Shown here: positions 33,881 through 44,600 of the stretch, one piece after another
Position numbering within the stretch: the stretch's first letter is position 1
How the letters are laid out: each line of letters starts with the position of its first letter
NCBI GenBank assembly: GCA_964640795.1
Contig: CAZXIN010000009.1
Span: 62,001 to 126,000, forward strand
Direction of reading: 5' to 3'
DNA from: M269 sp964640795
Lineage (GTDB): Bacteria; Pseudomonadota; Gammaproteobacteria; Enterobacterales; Alteromonadaceae
DNA length: 64,000 nt
Made by a program: the position numbers and the translations under genes
Notes under the pieces: generated by a model
Databases searched by the model: none
What the model saw: the letters and a program-made list of their open reading frames with translations, nothing else
What the model was told of the DNA's origin: nothing

Positions 33881-36148
33881 ATGAAGACAAAATTATCTCT
33901 TTTATCATGCCTTATTGGATGTGCATTAAACTCAAATTTGGCCTATGCGCAAGAAAATACGGAAGAAGAGTCAAAAAACGAAGTCGAGCAAATTATCATT
34001 ACGGGTACTGCAAGTGGCACAGCTGAACGCAAAGTAGATACAAGTTTTGCTATTACTAACTTGTCAGCAGATGACATAGAACGTTTAAGTCCCAAAAGCA
34101 CAGCAGACATATTTAAGGCGATACCGGGTGTTTGGTCAGAAAGTTCTGGCGGTGTGTCTGGTGCAAATGTTTTCGTTCGAGGTTTCCCTGGAGGTGGAGA
34201 TGCGCCTTTTGTGACAGTGCAACTGCAAGGAACTCCCATTTTTTCTCCCCCGACGCTGTCTTTTTTAGAAAATTCTACATTATTCCGCTTCGACGAAACA
34301 ATTCAGTTTGCCGATGGTTTGCGAGGCGGGCCAAACTCTGTTTTATCTAACGGTCAACCTGGTTTAACAACTAACTTTATTTTAAAAGAGGGGGGTCCTG
34401 AAACAGAGGGGCTTGTTAAATACACGGGATCTAATTTTGGCCAAAGACGAATTGACGCCGTTGTTAGTGGTGAGGTTGCGGACGATTTATATGTACTAGT
34501 TGGTGGGTATTTTAATCAGTCGGAAGGTATCAGAGATACGGGTTTTGATAGCGAAGAAGGCAATCAGTTCACGATCAATGTGACTAAAGAGTTTGATGCA
34601 GGTAAATTTAACTTTTTCACACGTGTTACTGATGACCACGGTGTTTGGTACTTGCCTGTGCCATTGAATGTGCCTGGTGTCGATAATAGCTTTTCTCAAC
34701 TTGGTACAGCTAATCGCCAAGCGACTATCAATTTTGGTCCTGACAACGAAACATTAGAAGTTGATCTTGCTGATGGTCGTGGCTGGGATGGCTCTGTTAG
34801 CGGCGGAAGCCTAACTCTGGACGTTGGCAATGGGTGGACTGTTGTTGATCGCTTTTCTTATACTGAAGGTGATGCGAATACCTTTGGTTTAGTGCCTGAC
34901 GGTGGTGCCATACAGATATCGCAGCTTGAAGAAAACGGTTTCGCAACAACTGGGCCTGTTGTCGGTGCGGTTACGGGTGAGCAGTTTAATGACGATCAAT
35001 TTGTTCAACGTTATGGTCGATGGGTTGTTTTGAAAGAAATCGATGCTGTAACCAATGATTTAGCTATCACAAAGTCATTGGAGAAGTCAGAACTAACCTT
35101 TGGTTATTTTACGACATCTTTTTCAACGTCAGACTGGTGGTCACTAGGTAACACAGCTTTCCATGTCGCGAGGCAGGGAGGCGAAATTCTTGATGGTATC
35201 GAGTGTAACGCTGATGTCAACGGATGTGGTTTTAACTTTGATTTAAATGCAACAGGTGATGGTACAACAGATGCCTTCTATGTGGCTTTTGATCATCAAT
35301 TGAATGAAGAGTTTTCATTTGATATAGGTTTGCGTCAAACGAATCATCAAATTGATTATACGGCGGATTTGGGGATAGACGGTACCATTGATGTGCTGGT
35401 CGAATCTGACGAAGATGAATTGGCTTGGACTGCTGGTGTTAATTGGCAGTACGAGAAAAACGCGGGTGTATTTTTTAGAGCAAGTGAAGGGCAACGATTA
35501 CCTTTTTTCGATGATTATCGTGATAACTTTGGCGCTTTCCAGAATGGTGAGGATCTGATTCAAGATGTTACGCAATTTGAGTTAGGCTATAAATTTGCTC
35601 GAAATAACATCAGTTTGTATGCGACGAGCTTCTTTACTGAAGTTGAAGGCGCGACCTTCATCCGAATTCCGGGTGGGCCTATAGAAACATTTACCAATGA
35701 ATCATTCGGTTTGGAAGTTGACTTTACTTACTATGCGAGCAATGGGCTCTCAATAACGCTTAACTCAACACTTCAAGAAACGGATATCACTGAAAGCCCG
35801 GCGAACGAGGGCAATGAAGCACAGCGCCAACCTGGATGGCAAGTGCGCTTGTCGCCTGCTTATGACTTTGAATGGGGTGGTGGATTAGCATCAACTGTGT
35901 ATGCCAACATATTTGCTGTTGATGACAGGTTTAGTGATAACGAAAATACTGTCGTGCTTGATGGTTATGAGCAGGTTGATATTGGGTTAAATACCTATTT
36001 GAGTGATCAGCTACAGCTGCAAATTTCACTACAAAATATTACTGATGAAGATGGTTTAACTGAAGGTGACCCTAGAAATGTCAATGCGCCCAACGGTCGT
36101 TTCATTTTACCATTTAACGCACAGGTTAGCTTGAGTTATACATTCTAA
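33881..36148 (+). CDS. TonB-dependent outer-membrane receptor
   Basis: A 755-residue siderophore/sugar-type receptor. A signal peptide (LSLLSCLIGCALNSNLAYAQ) is followed by a TonB-box-like EQIIITG at about residues 36-43, the plug domain (PKSTADIFKAIPGVWSESS, NVFVRGFPGGG) and a 22-strand barrel ending in VSLSYTF with terminal aromatic Phe. It carries a ligand across the outer membrane using TonB energy. The gene is preceded by two operators of the adjacent LacI regulator, and the island encodes a disaccharide phosphorylase, so a sugar ligand is expected rather than iron. A strong terminator follows. Confidence 0.92.
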   Translation: MKTKLSLLSCLIGCALNSNLAYAQENTEEESKNEVEQIIITGTASGTAERKVDTSFAITNLSADDIERLSPKSTADIFKAIPGVWSESSGGVSGANVFVRGFPGGGDAPFVTVQLQGTPIFSPPTLSFLENSTLFRFDETIQFADGLRGGPNSVLSNGQPGLTTNFILKEGGPETEGLVKYTGSNFGQRRIDAVVSGEVADDLYVLVGGYFNQSEGIRDTGFDSEEGNQFTINVTKEFDAGKFNFFTRVTDDHGVWYLPVPLNVPGVDNSFSQLGTANRQATINFGPDNETLEVDLADGRGWDGSVSGGSLTLDVGNGWTVVDRFSYTEGDANTFGLVPDGGAIQISQLEENGFATTGPVVGAVTGEQFNDDQFVQRYGRWVVLKEIDAVTNDLAITKSLEKSELTFGYFTTSFSTSDWWSLGNTAFHVARQGGEILDGIECNADVNGCGFNFDLNATGDGTTDAFYVAFDHQLNEEFSFDIGLRQTNHQIDYTADLGIDGTIDVLVESDEDELAWTAGVNWQYEKNAGVFFRASEGQRLPFFDDYRDNFGAFQNGEDLIQDVTQFELGYKFARNNISLYATSFFTEVEGATFIRIPGGPIETFTNESFGLEVDFTYYASNGLSITLNSTLQETDITESPANEGNEAQRQPGWQVRLSPAYDFEWGGGLASTVYANIFAVDDRFSDNENTVVLDGYEQVDIGLNTYLSDQLQLQISLQNITDEDGLTEGDPRNVNAPNGRFILPFNAQVSLSYTF

Positions 36149-36178
36149 ACTCACGAAAACTTAAAGCAGGTTAAATCT

Positions 36179-36204
36179 AAAACCCAGCACTATGCTGGGT
36201 TTTT
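36179..36204 (+). terminator. Rho-independent terminator after the TonB receptor
   Basis: AAAACCCAGC pairs with GCTGGGTTTT around ACTAT and runs into T residues. It ends the receptor transcript and marks the right end of the sugar island. Confidence 0.88.
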
Positions 36205-36348
36205 AGTGTTGTCATCTAAGTCGCATAGATGATTAATCACTTACTCAGTGAGAGTTAAAAGCTTTAAATAGATAAGCCTGATTTATCAACTAAGGTTTTG
36301 ATGTGATTGAGGCAGTTATGAAGAATAGAAAAAAGCTTATTAACTTGT

Positions 36349-36858
36349 TTATCGGAGCTTGCGTTTTTCCCATTGATTTGACACTGACCATCGCCAAAAT
36401 ATATTTAATCCTATGTAACCCAATACACCAAAGAAGACGGAACAAATTGCACAGCCTAATAGAAAGGCTGGACCGATAGCTCCCATACTATTGACGAGCC
36501 ATTCCCAACTGAGTTGAAACTCAAAAGAATGTTGTGAGCCTCCAAGTACAGTTGCGCCGACCATGTAGGCACCATAGAATATTGGAGGCATGGTTAGTGG
36601 GTTTGTTATCCATACAGTAGCGACACCTAAAGGAATATTGACGCGCAGCGGGATCGCCATCATGACCACCAGAATCATTTGAAATGGAAAAGGCCAAAAG
36701 GCGAAGAATAGGCCAATACCGAATGCGCCACTCGCTGAACGACGATTAAGATGCCATAAATTTGAATCGTGCAAAATGCTACCAAAGATAGACAGCATTT
36801 TATTCTGCTTGATTGTTTGGTGATTTGGTAAAAATCGCCTAATAAACTTTTTGGGCAT
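36349..36858 (-). CDS. DUF2062 family membrane protein
   Basis: A 169-residue protein. The domain (SASGAFGIGLFFAFWPFPFQMILVVM, then NIPLGVATVWITNPLTMPPIF) is DUF2062, with three to four hydrophobic segments and the conserved NP. Its biochemical function is not established; it is an inner-membrane protein. In related genomes it lies next to comEC and lolCDE, which is the case here after subtracting the sugar island. It is divergent from comEC with only 35 bases between the two starts. Confidence 0.88.
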   Translation of the reverse strand: MPKKFIRRFLPNHQTIKQNKMLSIFGSILHDSNLWHLNRRSASGAFGIGLFFAFWPFPFQMILVVMMAIPLRVNIPLGVATVWITNPLTMPPIFYGAYMVGATVLGGSQHSFEFQLSWEWLVNSMGAIGPAFLLGCAICSVFFGVLGYIGLNIFWRWSVSNQWEKRKLR

Positions 36859-36893
36859 AATTAACTTCTAAATACTGAGCAAATGGAGCAACT

Positions 36894-39194
36894 ATGGATG
36901 GTTGGCTTTTTAGTTTTATCTTGGCGAGTGTGTCCTCATTATTTTGGACTGTACTGCCATCACCACTATCAATAACCATCTATTTTATGTGCTCCATAGC
37001 ACTTCTCATGCGATTTTCCAATTGTTCACTGTCGACATGGGCATCAGGTTTTTTTGCTGGCCTAGTCTGGATTTCGAGTGTAGGGCATTGGCATCAGTAT
37101 TGGCAACTGCAAGTTGGTGATTTTAACGAAACTATCTTAATTGAGGGACAAATTGAGTCATTATTGTCGACTCAAGGACGTGTTAATAACTCTGATAGCA
37201 CAGATCAGCGCTTTAACGTGCGTATTGAGTCCATTAACGGCGAGTATAAATATTTGGCTCCTTACATATTTCGATTGTCATGGCACAAGCCAGAATGGGT
37301 TTTAAAACAAGGACAAAAAGTTAGGTTGATGGTGAAAGTAAAGCCAGCTCACGGGTTTGCAAATGAAGGTGGATTTCATTATCAACAGTGGTTGTTCAGT
37401 CAGAAAATCCAAGCAACAGGTTACATAAAACCAAGTGAGCTTAATCAAATTTTAACGCCTACATTTTCTGTCAGGCAACATTTGTTAGAAACCATTTTGT
37501 CGTTTGATTTGAGTGAAGCGCGCTGGTTGGTTGCTTTATCGTTAGGTTATAGGGGACTCTTGGATACGAGTGACTGGCATATGTTACAGGTTACCGGAAC
37601 ATCTCATTTAGTTGCTATATCGGGCTTGCATATGGCTGTTGTTGCCACCTTGAGTTACGTTATATTCGTAAACTTATTAAATTACCTTATGCAGCTTCGC
37701 CTACTTAATTTCAGTTTTCCTATACATCAAGCTGCTTTGATTATTGCGTTAAATATTGGTTTATTTTATGCCTACTTGGCAGGCTTCAGTATTCCCACAG
37801 CACGTGCTTGGACAATGATGTTTGTCGTTTCCGTATTGATGTTAATGAATCAATCCTGGTCTAAAGTGCAAAGCCTTCTGTTGCTCATGGTGATTGTGAT
37901 TATACTTTTTCCACTAAGCCTATACGGTATAAGCCTTTGGCTAAGCTTTTTGGCGGTGACTGTTATTTTGTTGTCACTGTGGCGTTTTCCAATAACAAGC
38001 CAAAAAACTTATATCGGTCAAAAATGGTGGGGTGCAGTACGAATGCAGTTGCTTCTCAGCCTATTTATGCTGCCACTGGTAATATGGCAATTTTCTATTT
38101 TTTCTATCAGTGCGCCGTTTATCAATCTTATCGCGGTACCTGCTGTGACAATCCTATTGGTTCCGATATGCGTTGTGTCTTGCTTCATTGCTATAGTTGA
38201 GCCTTCCATTGCAAAATATGGGTTTATCGTCGCCAATAAATTGATTCACTACTGTATTGACGCACTTAGTCATATTGGGGAACTGTCAGTTCTCTATAGT
38301 CAAATTACCGCTCCATCCATTTATGTGCTGATATGCTTATTTTTGTGCTTGATATTGTTTTTTTCCCCGAGATTACCATTTCCTAAATACTTAACTCTCA
38401 TATGGCTGTTGCCCATAGCTTCGTCATTCTCAAAAACGAGTAGCGATGAGTGGCGGGTAGATGTACTCGATGTCGGACAAGGATTGTCTGTACTCATTAC
38501 ACGTCATCATCAAGCTATTTTATATGATACAGGGCCTTCATATCCAAGTGGTTTTAATACTGCTGAAGCGGTCATTCTTCCCTTACTGCAGAGTAGAGGG
38601 ATTGAACATTTAGATCTGTTAATCATTAGCCATAATGACAATGACCATGCAGGTGGCGTTGATATGCTTTTGTCAGGTATTAAAGTAAATCAGGTCATCT
38701 CTAGTGAAGATCATTGTATTAATGGCTGGAATCGCCTTTGGTTAGGGTTGAAACTAGAAGCTTTATGGCCAATGGAGTCTATGTCGGCGGATGAAAATGA
38801 AGCATCGTGTGTGGTTAAAATATCGGATGACGATCATAGTGTTTTATTGACAGGGGATATTGATAAGCGAGTGGAGAGAAAGCTGATCAATCATCACAAG
38901 GATCGGTTGCATTCTACGTTAATGGTTGCCCCTCATCATGGCAGCAACAGTTCAAGTTCTTCAGCTTTTATAAGAAGCGTTTCACCTAGGTATACCGTTT
39001 TTAGTCAGGGTTTCTTAAATCGTTGGAAATTTCCACGCTCAGAAGTTATTGAGCGATATAACGATCACAACGTTGAAATGTTTACTAGCTCAGCAAACGG
39101 TCAAGTCAGTTTTATCTTTAGGAACAGTGATACCGAAGTAAAGCGATATAGGCAAGATACTTATCCGTATTGGTATGCAAATCATACCGATTAA
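36894..39194 (+). CDS. comEC: ComEC/Rec2-family DNA uptake channel
   Basis: A 766-residue protein. After N-terminal membrane segments there is an OB-fold-like DUF4131 region (about 60-190). The Competence domain has the conserved VTGTSHLVAISGLHMAVV and several membrane segments. From residue 520 a metallo-beta-lactamase-like domain follows (VDVLDVGQGLSVLITRHH, YDTGPSYPSG, ISHNDNDHAGGVDMLL, LTGDIDKRVE, APHHGSNSSS), with the HxDxxH-like metal site partly altered (HNDNDH). It should transport single-stranded DNA across the inner membrane. GGAG precedes the ATG. Its stop codon is the first codon of a 15-bp tandem repeat. Confidence 0.93.
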   Translation: MDGWLFSFILASVSSLFWTVLPSPLSITIYFMCSIALLMRFSNCSLSTWASGFFAGLVWISSVGHWHQYWQLQVGDFNETILIEGQIESLLSTQGRVNNSDSTDQRFNVRIESINGEYKYLAPYIFRLSWHKPEWVLKQGQKVRLMVKVKPAHGFANEGGFHYQQWLFSQKIQATGYIKPSELNQILTPTFSVRQHLLETILSFDLSEARWLVALSLGYRGLLDTSDWHMLQVTGTSHLVAISGLHMAVVATLSYVIFVNLLNYLMQLRLLNFSFPIHQAALIIALNIGLFYAYLAGFSIPTARAWTMMFVVSVLMLMNQSWSKVQSLLLLMVIVIILFPLSLYGISLWLSFLAVTVILLSLWRFPITSQKTYIGQKWWGAVRMQLLLSLFMLPLVIWQFSIFSISAPFINLIAVPAVTILLVPICVVSCFIAIVEPSIAKYGFIVANKLIHYCIDALSHIGELSVLYSQITAPSIYVLICLFLCLILFFSPRLPFPKYLTLIWLLPIASSFSKTSSDEWRVDVLDVGQGLSVLITRHHQAILYDTGPSYPSGFNTAEAVILPLLQSRGIEHLDLLIISHNDNDHAGGVDMLLSGIKVNQVISSEDHCINGWNRLWLGLKLEALWPMESMSADENEASCVVKISDDDHSVLLTGDIDKRVERKLINHHKDRLHSTLMVAPHHGSNSSSSSAFIRSVSPRYTVFSQGFLNRWKFPRSEVIERYNDHNVEMFTSSANGQVSFIFRNSDTEVKRYRQDTYPYWYANHTD

Positions 39195-39251
39195 ACCAAA
39201 GAATAGTAAACCAAAGACTAATAAACCAAAGGATAGTAAACCAAAGACTAA
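39192..39251 (+). repeat. 15-bp tandem repeat (4 copies) starting at the comEC stop codon
   Basis: Four units: TAAACCAAAGAATAG, TAAACCAAAGACTAA, TAAACCAAAGGATAG, TAAACCAAAGACTAA. Units alternate, so it is also a 30-bp repeat in two copies with one mismatch. The first TAA is the comEC stop, and each unit gives another in-frame stop. It ends 80 bases before the next gene. Function is unknown; slipped-strand copy number change is possible. Confidence 0.9.
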
Positions 39252-39331
39252 TTGTAATCTGGTACTACTCATCTATTTTAAACTATAAGGAAAGAATAAT
39301 TTAAATACATATTGGGACTGGGAGAGCTAAA

Positions 39332-41662
39332 ATGGCTGACGGTTTGCTTAAGTTTTCTAAGGAATCTTCAAATTCAAAAAAACAAAAAGAAGATTCAAAC
39401 TTATCTCGCGAAGATAGTTGGCGAGTGTTAGTTGTGGATGATGATCAATCTATTCATGACGTTACCAGACTCGTGCTGAATAATTTTTTGTTTGATGGTA
39501 AGCCGATCCACCTCTCTCACGCATATTCTGCTGCAGAAGCTAGAGATATCCTTGAAAATGACAACCAGTTTAATGTCATGTTACTGGATGTTGTTATGGA
39601 GACAGATCATGCTGGGTTGGATTTAGTGCAGTATGTTCGGAATGTGATTAAAAACCAGTTCCTGCGCATCATATTGCGCACCGGTCAGCCAGGACAAGCG
39701 CCGGAGTTGAGTGTTATTGTTGACTACGATATCAATGATTACAAAGAGAAATCCGAGCTTACCGCAGAGAAAATGCGTTCCTGTATGACGATGGCATTAC
39801 GTTCTTACAAAGATTTGAATACGATTAGGGAACTTGCTCAAACGAGAGAAAAATTAAGCCAGCAAATAGTCGTCCGCAATAAGGAATTGGAGACAACTAA
39901 TCATCTTTTGAACAATGAAATTCAGATGCGAGCGACGATAGAGCAGCAACTGGCAATGACTAACGAAAAGCTTGAGTCCATTATCAATAACTCTTCTTCA
40001 CTTATATCGCTAAAAGACGTTAATGGACGATATGAGATGGTTAATGAAGCGTTTAAGAGTTCTTTAGATTTTGAACAAGCTTATGTTGATGGTTTAACTG
40101 ATGAGCAATTATTCCCAGAAGAAACTGCACTACTAATACGAAGGAATGATGAAGAAGTTATTAAATCAAAAGAGTCAATTCAGTGTGAAGAGTTGCTACC
40201 GAGTATAGATGGTGAGCACTTTTATTTAACGGTTAAGTTCCCTTTATATAACGAAGACAATGTTATCAATAGAGTTTGTAGCATCAATACGGATATTACC
40301 GAGCGATTGCGGGCACAAAACGAAATTCTGCATTTAGCACACTATGACGCTTTAACGGATCTCCCCAATCGTTCGTTGTTTATTGACCGAGTATCACAAG
40401 CTATCTCACGAAATGAGCGCTGCAATACATCGATTTCTGTCATGTTCCTTGATTTAGACAGATTTAAGACGATCAACGATTCTCTCGGTCACAATGTTGG
40501 CGACAAACTATTGATTGAAGTGGCTTTACGGCTGAAGTCGATTGTTCGTGCTGCGGATTCTGTTTGTCGATTGGGGGGAGATGAATTTGCCATTCTATTA
40601 ACAGACTTACATAGCAAACAAGATATCATCAGAGTTGCTGATAAAATCATGGGGTTACTAAGCGAGCGCTATACTATTGAAAATCGTGAGCTGGTTGTTA
40701 CGCCGAGTATGGGTATTAGTCGCTGTCCAATAGATGGTGAAAATGTGCAGGAATTGCTTAAGAAAGCTGACGTTGCTATGTACAAAGCGAAGAAGTCAGG
40801 GAAAAATGCTTATCGATTCTATTCCAGAGAAGATGACTCAAAGGCTAATTTACAATTATCGTTAGAAGTAGATATGCGTAAGATGCTGGGTAATGGCAAA
40901 AACCAATTAATTTTAAATTATCAGCCCAAAGTCAGTTTTTCCAGCGGTGAATTTACGAGTGTTGAAGCATTAGTTAGGTGGCCTCATCCTGAACGAGGGT
41001 TAATATCACCTTGCGACTTTATTCCACTAATGGAGGAAACAGGACTTATTATCGATGTTGGTGAGTGGGTCATAAATGAAGCTTGTTCATTTGCTGTTAG
41101 GTTTGCTAAAAGCCGGTTTCCGTTGCGAGTTGCGGTAAATTTATCGTCAATTCAGCTCAAGCAGAAAAACCTGATCGAGAAGCTACAATCAATTTTGTAT
41201 GAGACACAATGCCCCCCTGAGCTATTGGAGTTGGAAGTGACAGAAAGCTCATTGGTTGGTGATTTTAAGGAAACTAGACTTGTTCTAGAATCTATTGCTG
41301 CTATGGGTATTCGATTAGCTATTGATGATTTTGGTACGGGATATTCGTCAATGAATTATCTAAAACGACTACCTTTCAATACGTTAAAAATAGATCGTTC
41401 TTTTATCATTGACGCACCTACGAAAGAGCAAGACAGAGCTATTGTGACGACGATTGCGCAACTGGCACATAATTTAAACATGACTATTGTCGCAGAAGGG
41501 GTCGAAACGGAAGAACAGTATCAGCTTGTTAAATCTGTTGCACCTGTTGATGTAGAGAACGAAATTCAAGGCTTCCTATTCTCCAAACCTGTGCCAGAGG
41601 GAGAGCTTTTTGATAGGCAAGATAGCATTCGTAAAATTTGGAAAGATCTAGATAAAGAGTAA
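39332..41662 (+). CDS. Response regulator with PAS, GGDEF and EAL domains
   Basis: A 776-residue c-di-GMP enzyme. The receiver (about 30-150) has the acidic pocket VVDDDQS and phospho-acceptor D86 in LLDVVME. A coiled coil at about 170-215 leads to a PAS domain (INNSSSLISLKDVNGRYEMVNEAF). GGDEF is intact (G415-G-D-E-F419), and EAL is intact (E545-A-L, VNLSSIQL, ELEVTES, IDDFGTGYSS, AEGVET), so both synthesis and hydrolysis are possible. GGGAG precedes the ATG. It lies 22 bases upstream of the large histidine kinase gene on the same strand, its likely phosphodonor. It separates comEC from msbA, which are near neighbours in many related genomes. Confidence 0.92.
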   Translation: MADGLLKFSKESSNSKKQKEDSNLSREDSWRVLVVDDDQSIHDVTRLVLNNFLFDGKPIHLSHAYSAAEARDILENDNQFNVMLLDVVMETDHAGLDLVQYVRNVIKNQFLRIILRTGQPGQAPELSVIVDYDINDYKEKSELTAEKMRSCMTMALRSYKDLNTIRELAQTREKLSQQIVVRNKELETTNHLLNNEIQMRATIEQQLAMTNEKLESIINNSSSLISLKDVNGRYEMVNEAFKSSLDFEQAYVDGLTDEQLFPEETALLIRRNDEEVIKSKESIQCEELLPSIDGEHFYLTVKFPLYNEDNVINRVCSINTDITERLRAQNEILHLAHYDALTDLPNRSLFIDRVSQAISRNERCNTSISVMFLDLDRFKTINDSLGHNVGDKLLIEVALRLKSIVRAADSVCRLGGDEFAILLTDLHSKQDIIRVADKIMGLLSERYTIENRELVVTPSMGISRCPIDGENVQELLKKADVAMYKAKKSGKNAYRFYSREDDSKANLQLSLEVDMRKMLGNGKNQLILNYQPKVSFSSGEFTSVEALVRWPHPERGLISPCDFIPLMEETGLIIDVGEWVINEACSFAVRFAKSRFPLRVAVNLSSIQLKQKNLIEKLQSILYETQCPPELLELEVTESSLVGDFKETRLVLESIAAMGIRLAIDDFGTGYSSMNYLKRLPFNTLKIDRSFIIDAPTKEQDRAIVTTIAQLAHNLNMTIVAEGVETEEQYQLVKSVAPVDVENEIQGFLFSKPVPEGELFDRQDSIRKIWKDLDKE

Positions 41663-41684
41663 TGATGAGTTAAGGTTAATCGAA

Positions 41685-44600
41685 ATGAATAGCGAGTTGA
41701 GTATAGTGACTGACACACCGCAGTTTAGATTACTGTCGGCACCCGCTTGGTTATCTGAGGATAACGACTACCTTTTCGAAAAAGTTATTGATGAAGAAGG
41801 GCATCAATATTTACGCAAAATACCACGTGCAGGGGTCAGTATACCAACAGCCAACGCAGAATTAGCTTATGAATATAAAATTCTGAGCAAAATGGACAGC
41901 CAGTTTGTCATAAAACCTATAAAGCTGATTAAAGGCGACTCATATAATTCTTTATTGTTTGAGCTCGTTGATGGTACTAGTTTGGCAGAGCTCATTGAAC
42001 AGACAGAACTAGAGGATCATGTTCGTTATCAGCTTGCAATTGCATTAATTGATGCAATCAGTGCTCTTCATGAACAAAAGCTAGTCCATCAAGAACTAAA
42101 CCCTCACTCTGTTATCTTTGATTTCTCAGATAGCCACCATTTGCGTGCCATATTAATAGATATTCGTCATACACAAACAATGAAATATGCCTCATCGTAT
42201 TCCGAACGCTTTGGTATTTTCAATCGACATTATTTTTCACCTGAGCAAACAGGTAGGGTAAACCAGCCATTAGATCATCGCACTGACTACTATAATCTAG
42301 GATTGTTGCTATACGAACTCTTTACTAATAAGTCAGTTTTTCACGGTAAGAAACTGCAAGACCTTGTTTATGAGCATGTGGCTATTAAGCCGAACTTGAG
42401 CGTTTTTAAAAAACACATTGCGTTAAAGGGCATCATTGGAAAGCTGCTTGATAAAGCACCAGGAAACCGATATCAATCTCTCAAACAATTGAGAAAACAC
42501 TTAGTGCAAGCTAAATTCCAACCCGATGTAGTTGTTGATGAAGAGATTGTTTTTGGGGATAAGCGGTTAGACTTTTCAGGCAAGCTTTATGGCAGAGATA
42601 GGGAGACTACGACCTTACTTCATGCCGCAAAAAAGGCGAGTTTAGGTTCGTCACAACTTGTATTCGTATCTGGGTATTCCGGCGTTGGAAAGTCGGCTTT
42701 GATAAGAGAATTACATCGGCCTGTATGTGCACATCGCGGATACTTTCTATCTGGTAAATTTGAACAGATTGGTTTGAAGCCACCTCTAGGCGCTTTCATT
42801 CAAGCTTTCCATGCGTTGATTGAGCAAAGACTGGCAGAACCTGAGGAACTCAGAAAAGTTTGGCAAAGTAAGCTTATTCGTGCTGTTGGCCCTAATGCGA
42901 GTATTTTGTGTGACGTTTTGCCCGAACTTAGAAACGTGCTTGGTGATCCAGAGTCCCCTGAACCAATCAGTCCGAATGATGAGCTGAATAGATTCATATC
43001 CACTTTTAAGGCTTTTGTTAAAGCTAGCTGTGACAGTCAAGAATTGACGGTCATATTTTTAGACGATATGCAGTGGGCAGATAATGCATCAATAACCTTG
43101 CTAGAACACCTATGCCAAGACACATTGTTAACTCATATCCAGATCGTTTGTGGATACAGGGACAATGAGGTCGATGCCTTTCATCCCCTAACACGGGTAA
43201 TAGAAAGCGCAGAACAGGGGCCTATGAATGTAACACATATTGCGTTACATCCTCTTTCAAAAGAAGAGGTACTTAACCTGCTAAGTGACAGTCTGGAGCA
43301 ACCAATAAGTAATCTTAAGCAATTTGCCGATGTTGTCTATGACAAAGCCCAAGGGAATCCCTTTTTTACGATTCAATTGATGGACACACTATGGCGAACA
43401 AATTTGCTGGTTTGTTATGAAAACGGCTGGCAGTGGGATATAGAAAAAATCAAAGGCGCAGACATTACTGATAATGTTGTTGAGCTGGTCACTCGAAAAA
43501 TTGCCTTACTGCCTGAGAACGCTACCTCATTTTTATTGTCTTGTTCTGCTGTTGGTAGCCGATTTTCGTTCGGTACCATCGTCAATATCATGAACAACAC
43601 TGTCGGTGAGTTACTTGAAGCATGCAATATCTGCTTAAAAGAAGGATTTATTCAACTGTTGACTGGTGATCAAAAAGCGCTAGACGCCGATTACTATATG
43701 GCTCTTGGACAAGATGATATACCTTTGCTGGAATTCAAGTTTGCCCATGACAAAGTGCAACAATCTGCATATGAACTTATTGAATCAGCCGCTCGGCCTG
43801 AATTACATGTGAATATTGGGCGGTCACTATATAGAGAGTTTGATACTGATAATACTGATGATCAGCTCTATGAAATAAGCTCGCAAATAAACCTAGGCCT
43901 GCATTTGCTGACAGATGATGAGCGTCACAAATACCTACTCATAAATTACAGAGCAGGAATTCAAGCCAAAAAATCAGGGGCTTACAGTTCGGCTCTTGAG
44001 TTGTTACTCGCTGCACAAACATTGTTGCCGAATGACTGCTGGAAAGCCGATCAAAAGCTTTCCTACGATGTTCACTTAGCACTCCTACAAGCTCAATATT
44101 TGTCGACCCACTATGAGGATGCAGGTAGCACAGCTCACCTATTGCTTGCTAATACACCAAACTTGGTCGATAAAGTTCCTGTTTATATGACTCAGATTTT
44201 GAGCGATATCAGCAATAATTGTATGGATGCTGCGGTACAAAGATGTATCGATACGATTGAAGCACTAGGGTTTGACTTGGTTAAGTCGCCGATCTTGGAA
44301 GACAGTTATTTTGCAGATGCAGCAATACGTGCAACTGACAAAGAAATTGAGAGTTTAGAGAACCTTCCGGAAATGACCGATGAGTTGTCTAAGGCAGCTT
44401 TATCTATTTTAGCGCTCGGTTGTGCACCTGCCTATTTTACTTGCGTTGATATGTTCGAAAAGTTTTGCAATACCATGCTTTGTATTTGCTTAAAAGAAGG
44501 GAATAGCCCTGATTCAGCTTATGCTTATGCAATCTTTGGGCTGTACAGTAGTGGTAAGGAGCAATATCGAACAGCTTATCGTTTTTGTGAAGCGGGCGTC

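Noticed and set aside
39090..39272. Minus-strand frame with FGLLx pentapeptide repeats
   Set aside because: Its repeat is only the antisense reading of the 15-bp tandem array; no ribosome site, so not annotated as a gene, though noted in the findings.
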